Source of the DNA: a virus
Length of the DNA stretch: 31,928 bases
IMG/VR virus record: IMGVR_UViG_3300046522_000097
Location: 1-31,928 of that record
Direction: 5' to 3' (one strand)
Both the position numbers and the translations under genes were made by a program. The notes under the pieces were generated by a model. The model was not told where the DNA came from, made no database searches, and was given only the letters and a program-made list of their open reading frames with translations. This document shows positions 8,848 through 16,616 of this stretch, in pieces. The first letter of the stretch is position 1; every line of letters begins with the position of its first letter.

Positions 8848-8887
8848 GGGCCTCGCGGTGTTAGCGCACCGTTTGAGGCCCGTTTTG
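8848..8887 (+). terminator. long hairpin with short T tract, possible plus-strand terminator
   Basis: GGGCCTC (8848-8854) pairs with GAGGCCC (8875-8881), with an inner CGGTG/CACCG stem. It is followed by GTTTTG on the plus strand only. The minus-strand side has no T run. It spans the stop codon of the GNAT-like gene and sits at the boundary with the homing endonuclease gene. It could terminate antisense transcription, or stabilise or attenuate the leftward transcript. Confidence 0.4.
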
Positions 8888-9280
8888 TATAACATGGTTA
8901 GGATTGAAAATCCATTCTTCCTTAAGGATTCCAATTATATACGCATCGCGACCGGGGCCGAAATGATTGCGGAGAAGCCCTTCGACCTGCCCTCCAAGGC
9001 GTTCTGCGAAGCGAACTACCTCAGGCTGCTCGGTGAGCGCTGTCATTCTCAGATAGCCAAGTTGCTCGAAGACGTATTCGCCAACGGCCTTGAGAAACGC
9101 CCGGTTCCACCCATGGCCGGAGACGGTTACGTGCACGTCCGAACCTTCGAAGCAGTTGAAAACTGTGCCCGCGATTATCTCGCCGTTCTTTTCGATTCCC
9201 AGGCATGTCCATGGGGGACAAAGACCGAAACCTAAATTTTCACTGACGAACTTGGCGACCCTCTCGTCAGTAACGATCAA
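8861..9280 (-). CDS. GNAT-like acetyltransferase fold protein
   Basis: The 139-residue product resembles the small GNAT-type proteins found among tail and head genes of many podoviruses. It shows the alternating pattern of that fold: ENGEIIAG-type strand (residues 30-40), a VHVTVSG strand, AVGEYVFEQLGYLRMTAL with the helix-strand before the cofactor loop, then VRFAERLGGQVEG near the end. Whether it binds acetyl-CoA or has only the fold is not clear. The start is TTG, overlapping the upstream stop by four bases (TTGA); no ATG is better placed. It follows a structural tail gene, so it may modify or chaperone a virion part. Confidence 0.65.
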   Translation of the reverse strand: MIVTDERVAKFVSENLGFGLCPPWTCLGIEKNGEIIAGTVFNCFEGSDVHVTVSGHGWNRAFLKAVGEYVFEQLGYLRMTALTEQPEVVRFAERLGGQVEGLLRNHFGPGRDAYIIGILKEEWIFNPNHVIQNGPQTVR

Positions 9281-11097
9281 GAGATAATTCCGCCGGTATC
9301 ATAGAGGATTTCGGTTCTGATGATTTCAGTATCCAGCGGGATCAAGGATCCGCTTGTCACTTGAACATCAGGAGCGACCGCATATCCCATGCCGCCTGTG
9401 GATTCCCAATCAAGGTTGGTGAGGAGCTGAGTGTTGCCGCCCCATGTGGATTGTCCCCATATCCCGGTTCCCCACTCCGAAGTTGATTCGATCATGGGCG
9501 CTTGAGGTGGAGAGAGGAACTGCGTCACGTAGTCGAATTGCATGTTGCCCTGAGGCTCGACAAGGCGAGGACCACGAGAGAAGACGCGGATATTATTGAC
9601 GACCTTCAGCGAGGCCGGTGAGCCAAGGTCATCGAACAGCGGGATATAGGTCGCCGTGTAGTTGACGCCCTGATCTGAGCCGGTGACGTTTGCCTCGATT
9701 ACCTTTCCGTTGCCAGAGCCGAAGAATAGACGCCCTTGGAAGGTCTCAAGGCAATTGCCATCCCAGTTGGTATAAGCCGTCCAGGCTCCAGTGCGGGCAT
9801 TCGTGATGATCATCTGCGCGGGTTGATCGTTGATCGTCGGTAGCGCGATGACGACCATCTGGTTTTCTGGCCATGTCTTGCAATGCCACGCTGCCCCATC
9901 ACGAAGCGTGACAAAGTTGTTCCACTCCGTCTCAATTGGATAGGAAACCGCCGAGGGAGACAATGCAGCCACGTCCTTGAGGAGGGCTTGGGAAAGAGGA
10001 ACGAAGCCGATTGTCGTGGCAATGATCAAATCGCCGCCGCCACGGATAAACGCCTTTGCTCCTAGTGGCTTCCCAATCTTGTAAATACCAACCTTTGACC
10101 ACGTTGCGACTGTAGCCGGATCTGTGCCTTGGAACGCGCAGACTTCGCCTTCATTCGTGACGAATACGCACTGCTCCGACAAGCCGCCATCGCCAGAGTT
10201 TTCAAGCGACCATGGTTGACCGAAGAGAAGAAATCCGCCAAGCGGAAAGTTTCCGCCAAGAGGTAGCGGAGACGCCACTCCGCCAATCTGATCAGCCGGC
10301 AGGAACCATGCGTTCAGCGAGTTCTTTTCGATGAAGAACACCCGGCCTTTGAACGACCAGACATAGATTAGGTCCGCCGTATCAACGCCAGTAATGCCAA
10401 CGAACAACTGAATGGCAGCACCATTGACCGTAGCAGAGCCGCCACCCCCGGAGATGATTTCGTTATCCTGAAACGTGCCGGTGATGTCCCCTACGATCAG
10501 CCAGCCCGTAGAACCGTTATCGACGATGGAAGTAATAACCGCTGTAGCGCCGGATGTCCCGCCAGTGACAGTTGCCCCGATAGTGACGAAGTTTGCTGTC
10601 TGGGCGTCGAAATTGATGCGGTTTACACTTTGGTTCGTGATGGCGTACCATGCTGTCCCATCGTAGATATGCATCGGGTCTGAGCCATTAACGGCAATGA
10701 GGAAGTCTCCACCAGTCGTAGAGAACTGCGTGAAATTCCAGTTTCCGTCCGTCAAACCCGTAACATCAGCAACAGGGCTTACATTCGGGTCAACGACCGA
10801 GGTGATATCGTAAATGGCATTATCCGTAGCGCCGAATAGCCGCTCATCATTGCCGCTGGAATATTGCATCAGCGTATCAACCGATAGAGAGCCATCGCCT
10901 ATTGTCGCATACTTCTCAGTTCCCCTCCTGAGGAGCAGAGAAGTAGCGGTCGGGAACCAGTTCTGGAGCAGATAGGCGCCATTGATCTGGCGATTTGGTG
11001 AAGCAAGGGACTGATTGGAAATCCAGCCACTATTGGCAGCCGCAAAGCTTGCCATCTTGGAAATCAATTGAGCTGCTGAAGCTGCTGCTTTTCTCAT
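9277..11097 (-). CDS. tail hub / DNA stabilisation protein (gp10-like)
   Basis: The 606-residue protein is rich in beta-strand sequence with repeated aromatic/Gly motifs (for example LFGATDNAIYDI, DLIYVWSFKGRVFF, NCLETFQGRLFFGSGNGKVIEA), suggesting a propeller-like fold. Its place directly after the tail adaptor gene and before the ejection genes matches the P22 gp10-type stabilisation/tail protein, and the N-terminus with SPNRQINGAYLLQNWFPT is reminiscent of that group. It likely plugs the connector and carries the distal tail. Adjacent start: the upstream stop TGA is immediately followed by ATG. A second Met at residue 15 is an alternative start. Confidence 0.7.
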   Translation of the reverse strand: MRKAAASAAQLISKMASFAAANSGWISNQSLASPNRQINGAYLLQNWFPTATSLLLRRGTEKYATIGDGSLSVDTLMQYSSGNDERLFGATDNAIYDITSVVDPNVSPVADVTGLTDGNWNFTQFSTTGGDFLIAVNGSDPMHIYDGTAWYAITNQSVNRINFDAQTANFVTIGATVTGGTSGATAVITSIVDNGSTGWLIVGDITGTFQDNEIISGGGGSATVNGAAIQLFVGITGVDTADLIYVWSFKGRVFFIEKNSLNAWFLPADQIGGVASPLPLGGNFPLGGFLLFGQPWSLENSGDGGLSEQCVFVTNEGEVCAFQGTDPATVATWSKVGIYKIGKPLGAKAFIRGGGDLIIATTIGFVPLSQALLKDVAALSPSAVSYPIETEWNNFVTLRDGAAWHCKTWPENQMVVIALPTINDQPAQMIITNARTGAWTAYTNWDGNCLETFQGRLFFGSGNGKVIEANVTGSDQGVNYTATYIPLFDDLGSPASLKVVNNIRVFSRGPRLVEPQGNMQFDYVTQFLSPPQAPMIESTSEWGTGIWGQSTWGGNTQLLTNLDWESTGGMGYAVAPDVQVTSGSLIPLDTEIIRTEILYDTGGIIS

Positions 11098-11799
11098 TCA
11101 GAAGCCACCCCATCCAAAATACTTGAACGGGTAATTCGATCTCCACCGGTTGCCGCCTACGATTTTGATCGTAGAACCCTTCTCCTGCGCCGTGATTTCT
11201 TCAAGACGGTTTTCGTAGTTGTCAAAATCCTGCGCATAGTCCATGCGCTTTTGCTGCCGCCACATCCATATGAGGCCAAGCGTCAGAAGGGATTCGTCAT
11301 AGATCAGAGAGTCTGTGTCGGCGGTGAACTGCGATTGAAACGTGCCGCCAGAATTTTGGACAATGTTTTTCGAGATGTAGAAATACTGCGCCGTCTGCCC
11401 CGTTTCTACAGGTGGCTGAAACTGCATCTGTCCATTAAGGATTATCCACGCTCCAGGGGAAATGAGGGGATATCCATCCAGATACATCATCCATGTATTC
11501 AGATCATCGACGGGGATGTAGGCCCATGTGGCCCAATCCTTATTCATCACCTTTGCGCCTTTCGGCATATGGTCGAAGTCTAAAGGAAGGTCGAAGCCGA
11601 TAGTTGTGCCGTCTCCGACCTGCTCTTTCAGAACCGTAAGCCTTCTCCAGTCGTGCCGCTTGACAAGATCCTCCACTACCTCATTCGACAGATCGCAGAT
11701 TTCTTGCTCAAACTTGTTGTTGCTTGAGAAGAACGTCTGCGGGATCTGCCCTTTGGAGAGGCGGATACTTGCCTTGCGTGCCGCTGCGAGAAAGGTCAT
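11098..11799 (-). CDS. tail tubular / head-tail adaptor protein
   Basis: The 233-residue product fits the phage adaptor family that attaches to the portal in short-tailed phages (gp4 of P22, tubular protein A of T7-like phages). It has a helical start (EICDLSNEVVEDLVKRHDWRRL, residues 32-53), a beta-rich middle with FDLPLDFDHMPKGAKVM, and a long C-terminal helical part beginning LGLIWMWRQQKRMDY. It sits between the HHH-like gene and the large tail gene, at the position where adaptors are expected. The start overlaps the upstream stop as TAATG. Confidence 0.75.
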   Translation of the reverse strand: MTFLAAARKASIRLSKGQIPQTFFSSNNKFEQEICDLSNEVVEDLVKRHDWRRLTVLKEQVGDGTTIGFDLPLDFDHMPKGAKVMNKDWATWAYIPVDDLNTWMMYLDGYPLISPGAWIILNGQMQFQPPVETGQTAQYFYISKNIVQNSGGTFQSQFTADTDSLIYDESLLTLGLIWMWRQQKRMDYAQDFDNYENRLEEITAQEKGSTIKIVGGNRWRSNYPFKYFGWGGF

Positions 11800-12533
11800 T
11801 AGGCTGCATTCTCCTGAGCGTGTTCCGCGACTTCCTGAGCCATACGGATCAAGGTATCTCGCGAAGGCTGTCCGCGTGGGGCTTGACCTGTCGTTTCCTT
11901 GATGAAGGCTTTGATCTCTTCGTCAGGCATCGACAGGAACTTGTTATCATTCGGAGCCGCAGCGAAGTTTGGCTTTGCCCCGCGCTCTTCCTCGAGCATG
12001 CGGCGAAGGTCGGCAATCTCAGCCGCCATCTTGACCACGTCTGCGGACCCTTTGGCGTTCTCCAGCCACGCCTTGGCTTCCTGCTGAAGCTGGCGTCCGC
12101 CCATGCCGAGATTGGAAAGCGCCGGACCATCCAGGGACGCGAGGACTTCGACGGAAAGCACGTTCATGGCCTTCAGTTCGTAACGCTTCGACTGGGTGAG
12201 GAACGGCAGGCTTTCAAGCGGCGTGCCGGTGATCGTCGGCGTGCGCTTCTGAAGCCAAGCCTCGTATTCCGGCTTGTAGTACATAGCGTAGGTGACGTCC
12301 TGCCCGTTGACCGTCACCTTGGGAGAATGGGCCGGGAAGACGCCGATGCGCTGGCGATCGGCAGGCCACCGGATTTCACAGAAGAGCATTTCCTTGTAGA
12401 CGGTATGGCCCGCATCGCGCGTGGCCCTATCGTCAATAAGACCGTCCATCTCTTCTTCCGTTGGATTTCGGAAGATGACAATGGCGTTGTCGTCTTTCTC
12501 TCGCGAGACTGCTTGATTGTAGATGTTGTACAT
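11799..12533 (-). CDS. conserved phage protein with HHH-like helical domain
   Basis: The 244-residue protein is of unknown function. Residues around 120-160 (ELKAMNVLSVEVLASLDG... through QEAKAWLENA) resemble the helix-hairpin-helix-type segment seen in phage structural proteins next to capsid genes, followed by a coiled-coil-like stretch (AAEIADLRRMLEEERG). A longer in-frame ATG at 12587 would translate an intrinsic terminator into a peptide, so I place the start at 12533, behind AGGAAACGC. First gene after that terminator; probably expressed by read-through. Possible head completion or assembly role. Confidence 0.6.
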   Translation of the reverse strand: MYNIYNQAVSREKDDNAIVIFRNPTEEEMDGLIDDRATRDAGHTVYKEMLFCEIRWPADRQRIGVFPAHSPKVTVNGQDVTYAMYYKPEYEAWLQKRTPTITGTPLESLPFLTQSKRYELKAMNVLSVEVLASLDGPALSNLGMGGRQLQQEAKAWLENAKGSADVVKMAAEIADLRRMLEEERGAKPNFAAAPNDNKFLSMPDEEIKAFIKETTGQAPRGQPSRDTLIRMAQEVAEHAQENAA

Positions 12534-12554
12534 GAAGCGTTTCCTGTCTGAGGG

Positions 12555-12585
12555 GAAAGAAAAGGGAGGGCCCGAAAACCCTCCC
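12555..12585 (-). terminator. intrinsic terminator downstream of the capsid gene cluster
   Basis: On the minus strand GGGAGGG and CCCTCCC form a perfect seven-base stem (12579-12585 with 12564-12570 as the two arms) around an eight-base loop, and the T-rich tract TTTTCTTTCC follows at once. It lies just after the putative decoration gene and before the tail/connector genes, so it would lower expression of the latter relative to the capsid gene unless read through. Confidence 0.8.
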
Positions 12586-12593
12586 ATATTGCG

Positions 12594-12923
12594 TTAGGCA
12601 GTCGGGACGACGTTGCCGGCGCGGGCGTGGAAGAACTCATTCGCGAGAACTGCCCCAACGGTGTAAAAGCCGCTCGTGCCGCCCGTAGTAGCGACAAACG
12701 TGCCATCGGAAGTGATGGCAAGCTGTGTCGTTGCCGCGATATTGGAGCCACCTGCTTTTACGTAGATATAATCGCAGCCGTCATTACCGGATACGCGAGA
12801 GCCGAGCTGATATGATGCAAGCTGAGCACCCGTGTTGGTGTTTGTCGTCAGGGCATCGAAATAGAATGCAGTGGAATGCTGCTCTACGTCGGGACCGAGA
12901 GATGGGGTCGTACGGAATGTCAT
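12594..12923 (-). CDS. putative head decoration protein, 109 aa
   Basis: This small beta-rich protein (for example QLGSRVSGNDGCDYIYVKAGG and TTGGTSGFYTVGAVLANEFFHARAG) directly follows the major capsid gene by 16 bases. Size, composition and position match capsid cement/decoration proteins, though no sequence signature proves it. It has no membrane segment or signal. It ends just before an intrinsic terminator, so it and the capsid protein are probably the best-expressed genes on this transcript. Confidence 0.55.
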   Translation of the reverse strand: MTFRTTPSLGPDVEQHSTAFYFDALTTNTNTGAQLASYQLGSRVSGNDGCDYIYVKAGGSNIAATTQLAITSDGTFVATTGGTSGFYTVGAVLANEFFHARAGNVVPTA

Positions 12924-12939
12924 GTCGTTTCCTTTCTTA

Positions 12940-13959
12940 TCACGGAGCCGAATCGAAGAGGCGGAAGTTGAAGAGAGGATTGGTCATGGTTACTTCGCCC
13001 ATCCACCCCACGAACTGCGCTAGTGCGTCTTGGTTGATCGGCTTCGCGCCATCGCCGGGGAACAGCGTGTCAAAGTTACGCTGCGGGTTGTAGCGCATAC
13101 GGAACGAGTCGGTTTCGAGGCCGAACGTCGTATTGGACGGCATGGACGTGCCTTTGCCGCCGCCGAACACGACTTCAATGCCACGACCCGAACCGGGGCC
13201 GATGTACTGAAGCGTGGTGAAGCCGAGGCGACCGATACCATTCTCGTTGGAAATGCGCTGATGGGCCACGAGAGACGCATCGTAGGCATTCCAGTGCTCC
13301 GAGGACATCAGCAGCAGGTCTGGACGGCGATTGCCGCGTGTGACCGTGTTGTAGATGGTATTGAGGATCGGGCGGATGGTCGTCGAGTCAATCTGCGTGC
13401 CGATAGTCGGGAATGCAGAGTTGGCATCGAACGAGTTGGTGCGCCAGATTGCGAAGTTGGTACGCGAAATACCGCCGTAGGTGCCCGTATTGGCGACAAT
13501 CGGAACGGCCAGACCAAGGCCACCGATTGCTTTGCCGCCGCCCAAAGTACCGTCCCCGAAGAGCGCCACTTCCATGCCGTTGGAAAGACCAAGCTCAGCA
13601 GCCTGGATATATTCTTCCATGACATCGAAGATCTGGCTGGCGCCTGCGTTGTTCAAGATTTCCTGCATGGTGAGGGAAATCGGGGTCGCTGCCATCTTCG
13701 GAGTGAAGTAGGCATCGTTGAACAGTTCGCGAGGCGGGTTGGTTAGGAAATCGTATCCCGAGTACCACTGAATCTGGGGGAGATCGAAGAGCAGCGTCTG
13801 GCGGATGGTTGGACCGGAATACGCCTGCCAAAGGCCCTTGCGACGGAGAACGTCGAAGAAGGGGATGGCGTTCGAGATGATATCCTGCCAGGTCCTTGAG
13901 CGATCCTCAAGGGCCATGGATAGCACCTGTTGGTAGTTGACGTTTGTATTAATTGCCAT
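12940..13959 (-). CDS. major capsid protein
   Basis: The 339-residue product follows the scaffold gene, the near-universal order in phage head modules. It has the features of capsid proteins in this type of phage: an N-terminal helical arm (QQVLSMALEDRSRTWQDII), the QIQWYSGYDFL segment near residue 73, an AYFTPKMAATPISLTMQEI strand, and FNFRLFDSAP at the end. Length suits an HK97-fold subunit. A good ribosome site precedes the ATG. The fold and role are inferred from order, length and pattern; no search was possible. Confidence 0.82.
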   Translation of the reverse strand: MAINTNVNYQQVLSMALEDRSRTWQDIISNAIPFFDVLRRKGLWQAYSGPTIRQTLLFDLPQIQWYSGYDFLTNPPRELFNDAYFTPKMAATPISLTMQEILNNAGASQIFDVMEEYIQAAELGLSNGMEVALFGDGTLGGGKAIGGLGLAVPIVANTGTYGGISRTNFAIWRTNSFDANSAFPTIGTQIDSTTIRPILNTIYNTVTRGNRRPDLLLMSSEHWNAYDASLVAHQRISNENGIGRLGFTTLQYIGPGSGRGIEVVFGGGKGTSMPSNTTFGLETDSFRMRYNPQRNFDTLFPGDGAKPINQDALAQFVGWMGEVTMTNPLFNFRLFDSAP

Positions 13960-13972
13960 TTGTTACACCTCA

Positions 13973-15088
13973 TTAGCCGAGTCGAGCGGCAGCTTTCTCA
14001 ATTGCTGCGCGGATTGATTTGGATGGTGCACCGCTCTTGATGGTGTCAGCATTTGGAGAGGGGGCGCCAGTGATGGATTTTTGCCCTGCTGGATTGGGCG
14101 CTGCCGGTGTGGCGTCTACTACAGCCGATGAGGACTGATTATTCGCGGGTGCCGATGAGGCGGGCATTGCGCTGGCCGATGAGGCGGGCGCGAACATTTT
14201 AACAAATTCGAATGCATCTTCAAGGGTATCGGCCTTCCCTGTCTTGAGGAGGAAGGCGATCTTGTCCGTGTATTCTTTGGCGTCTTCGTTCTTGGAGAAG
14301 AACTCGTTCACGATATTCGGGGCTTCTCTTTCCGCTTCGAATTCCTTGATCTTGGCTTCCAGCTCCTGAATACGCTGATGAGCCTGCGAGACTTGCTGGT
14401 TTGGCTGCTGCCCCATGAGATGAGCGGCCAAGGCATTGAGATTGACGCCCATACGCTGAGCAACGGCCTGCATTCCCTCGACAGGTCCACGACCGAAAGC
14501 ATCCTCGATAGCTTTCAACTGCCCGAGGGTGGCCTTGAGATCGCCACCGTTCTTGCGGGCAATCTCGTCGAACTCTTTCACACTTTCCCAGCGCTCAGAG
14601 CCTTCCTTGTGCTTGGTGTAGCCCTCTTCCATGTTCTTCAGAGCACGGTGGACTTCAGCCTGTACACTCTCAGGAGCCTTGGCCCATTCTGCCTTGCCCT
14701 GATCATTGAAGCGTGCCGGGGCTTCGTAACGTGTCACGCGCCCCTCAGACTGGCTTGTTTCCGCCGCCTGCGCCGGCACGTCCGCTGCCTTAGCCGGGGC
14801 TTCAGCAACCTTTGGATTCTGTGATTGGAACTTGCCGTCTTCCGAACGAGTGCGATCTTCCTTCGGGGCCGCTTCTTTCGCCTTGGGCTCTGCCTTGGGC
14901 TCCGGAGGATTGGCCTTGGCTTCCTGAAGCTTGGCCGATTCCTTGGCGGCGTTCTCGATCGTGTCGCGGAGAGAACGATTAGGCGGCTGGCCCTGCGACG
15001 ACTCTTCGCCCTTCTGTGGAACCTGAGAGCCTAGCGAACCTGTAGGTGTCGGACCTTGATTGGGGATTTCGATCTGCTGCTGTTCCAT
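13973..15088 (-). CDS. capsid scaffolding protein
   Basis: The 371-residue protein has typical scaffold composition: long charged helices, many Gln, Glu, Lys and Ala, and little hydrophobic core. Residues 40-110 are Pro/Lys/Glu-rich and probably disordered. A coiled-coil section follows (HQRIQELEAKIKEFEAERE, near 235-255), then a Ser/Ala/Pro-rich linker and a final basic helix (SIRAAIEKAAARLG), where scaffolds usually contact the capsid protein. Its ATG immediately follows the upstream stop TAA. It is expected to direct shell assembly and leave before DNA packaging. Confidence 0.75.
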   Translation of the reverse strand: MEQQQIEIPNQGPTPTGSLGSQVPQKGEESSQGQPPNRSLRDTIENAAKESAKLQEAKANPPEPKAEPKAKEAAPKEDRTRSEDGKFQSQNPKVAEAPAKAADVPAQAAETSQSEGRVTRYEAPARFNDQGKAEWAKAPESVQAEVHRALKNMEEGYTKHKEGSERWESVKEFDEIARKNGGDLKATLGQLKAIEDAFGRGPVEGMQAVAQRMGVNLNALAAHLMGQQPNQQVSQAHQRIQELEAKIKEFEAEREAPNIVNEFFSKNEDAKEYTDKIAFLLKTGKADTLEDAFEFVKMFAPASSASAMPASSAPANNQSSSAVVDATPAAPNPAGQKSITGAPSPNADTIKSGAPSKSIRAAIEKAAARLG

Positions 15089-15472
15089 TTACTTCACCTC
15101 CTCTAATTGAGCACGTGCGGCCGCAAGCTTTTCTTCAGCTTCTTTGGCGGCTTGCTCCATCAGATATTGGCGGCTGGCGCGCTTCGATCTGACGGCGTGC
15201 TTCATGTTGGAGGCGATTCCCTTCAAGGCGAGTCTCAGCTGGACCGCATCTGCTATTGCCTTGTCGAGCTGTTCTGAAACTTGGAGGAACTGTGCAGAAA
15301 GAAGGACGGCAATGTTCTCAAGGTCCTCATCGCCATTCACAGAATACCTGACATCGTGAGGCGCTATTTGCCTCTCTTTGAGGTATTCCATGAATTCATT
15401 TTTGCCGCGGCCACCTTCTAGGAAGTCATAGCCGTTGTACCACTGCACTGGGAGCGTATTAGTCTTTTCCAT
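15089..15472 (-). CDS. hypothetical protein with capsid-like N-terminal motif, 127 aa
   Basis: The first 20 residues include LPVQWYNGYDFL, close to a segment of the major capsid protein (LPQIQWYSGYDFL). The rest is a long alpha-helical, coiled-coil-like protein ending KEAEEKLAAARAQLEEVK. No known family recognised. It lies just before the scaffold gene, and its end carries the ribosome site of that gene (GAGGAGGTG). The combination of a capsid-like peptide and a coiled coil suggests an assembly or scaffold accessory, but this is inference. Confidence 0.6.
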   Translation of the reverse strand: MEKTNTLPVQWYNGYDFLEGGRGKNEFMEYLKERQIAPHDVRYSVNGDEDLENIAVLLSAQFLQVSEQLDKAIADAVQLRLALKGIASNMKHAVRSKRASRQYLMEQAAKEAEEKLAAARAQLEEVK

Positions 15473-15500
15473 GCGTCACCTTGTCTGAGGAGGTTTGCGG

Positions 15501-15842
15501 TTAAAGTCCTGCGATGGCCTTCGCCTTCTGAAGCGACTCCCTCACAGAGGATTTGTGCTGCTTTGTATCTGGCTGCGGTGCAGTCCTGATGGGCGCGTTG
15601 CCAATCTCCACGTAGCTTTCGCCCTGTGGATTGCCTGAAGGGCGATAGGTCGCCCTTAATGCTGCTTTGGAAGAGTACGTCCGACCGTCCGCCATGCTCG
15701 TACATGGTTCGATCGTGTCGCTGATGAAATACGGAACGGGGAGAGCATCAGATCGCGCCCGTTCCGGAATAACGTAACAGGCAGAAGGCCAATTATCGAC
15801 CTCGTGCCAGCTTGCGCAGTGCCGGCAAAACTTCTGCCTCAT
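15501..15842 (-). CDS. small protein with Cys-rich N-terminus, 113 aa
   Basis: The start at 15842 overlaps the upstream stop (ATGA); an ATG seven codons earlier is less likely. The N-terminus MRQKFCRHCASWHEVDNW has a CxxC pair, with further Cys in SACYV and EPCTS, so it may bind a metal. The segment GRTYSSKAALRATYRPSG..YVEIGN is reminiscent of small phage zinc-ribbon-like proteins. The last third is basic, perhaps for DNA contact. Function unknown; it sits in the head gene cluster between two other small unknowns. Confidence 0.6.
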   Translation of the reverse strand: MRQKFCRHCASWHEVDNWPSACYVIPERARSDALPVPYFISDTIEPCTSMADGRTYSSKAALRATYRPSGNPQGESYVEIGNAPIRTAPQPDTKQHKSSVRESLQKAKAIAGL

Positions 15843-16069
15843 GGGGTTACGTATGCTCCCCATGGCATTTTGATGCCGTCTGGGATCGCGTAGGTATCGA
15901 ATAATTTGAAGAGCTTTTCCTCTTCAATGCCGATCTCTAGAGAGATGAGAAGATTTTCGCGGGCATCCTTTTTGAATTTTCGCCCGTTGCGCTCTTCCCA
16001 TTCCATGACGGTGTCGACGAGGTATCCAGCGTCCGCTAGGCCTAGCTTAATCATCTTATCTTTATTCAC
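15839..16069 (-). CDS. hypothetical protein, 76 aa
   Basis: A predicted helical protein (MNKDKMIKLGLADAGYLV, then NLLISLEIGIEEEKLFKLF) with an aromatic end (GIKMPWGAYVTP). The start is GTG at 16069, overlapping the upstream stop as GTGA; an ATG at residue 6 is the alternative. No family or catalytic motif recognised. It is coupled on both sides by four-base overlaps, so it belongs to the head operon. Confidence 0.6.
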   Translation of the reverse strand: MNKDKMIKLGLADAGYLVDTVMEWEERNGRKFKKDARENLLISLEIGIEEEKLFKLFDTYAIPDGIKMPWGAYVTP

Positions 16070-16323
16070 GTCTTCAGCGCCGCGATGATGGCGTTTACCT
16101 TGTCTTCCAAGGCGCGGAAGTTGTTATTCAGCGTTGCCTGAACAAAAGACCCGCCAACATCCGCAATCGCGTTACCAGTCGTGCCAAACGCGCCCGTGAG
16201 AGCCGTAAGAGCCTGGACGTTGGCATTCTGGGAAGCGCCGGAAGCGATGGCACCGGCAACACTTGCTGCAAGCTGGTTGGGCATGCCGCCCTGGTTGAAT
16301 TTCGCTGCGTTTGACATGGCCAT
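16066..16323 (-). CDS. hypothetical protein, Ala/Asn-rich, 85 aa
   Basis: Predicted helical, rich in Ala, Asn, Gly and Gln, with no charged core and no signal peptide. The segment NNNFRALEDKVNAIIAALKT near the C-terminus may form a coiled coil. Such composition is common in virion proteins. The first Met or Met3 could be the start. A plus-strand gene starts 41 bases to the right, so this gene begins a new stretch of the leftward head cluster. Confidence 0.6.
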   Translation of the reverse strand: MAMSNAAKFNQGGMPNQLAASVAGAIASGASQNANVQALTALTGAFGTTGNAIADVGGSFVQATLNNNFRALEDKVNAIIAALKT

Positions 16324-16364
16324 TTCGGTAGTCTCCGTTTTAGATTTCGGGTAAAGTCTTCTGC

Positions 16365-16616
16365 ATGACCTACTTCAAACCGACGCCACATGCCTTTAGG
16401 CCGAAGAGATCACTACTAATCGCCGCTGCCGCTCTACTTGAGAGCGACGACTACATTTTCATGACTTGCGATCAATTCTGCGCCCGCATCATGTCGGCTA
16501 CCCGAGGTGCGGCGAACCTCAAGGAAGTCGAAAAATTGTATGAAGAACTTCTTCAAGAGGCTGGCGTAAGGCCCGATTGGCAGTTCAAGCTAACGAAACC
16601 AGAGACGGCAGATTAG
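16365..16616 (+). CDS. isolated plus-strand hypothetical protein, 83 aa
   Basis: This plus-strand frame fills a gap of almost 290 bases between two minus-strand genes and has a normal protein composition. A basic start (PTPHAFRPKRSLLIAAAALL) is followed by CDQFCARIMSATRGAANL and the charged helix KEVEKLYEELLQEAGVRPDW. It ends by overlapping the convergent downstream gene by four bases through complementary stops. Its ribosome site is weak and I found no convincing promoter. Strand reversal and isolation suggest an inserted accessory (moron) gene. No family recognised. Confidence 0.5.
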   Translation: MTYFKPTPHAFRPKRSLLIAAAALLESDDYIFMTCDQFCARIMSATRGAANLKEVEKLYEELLQEAGVRPDWQFKLTKPETAD

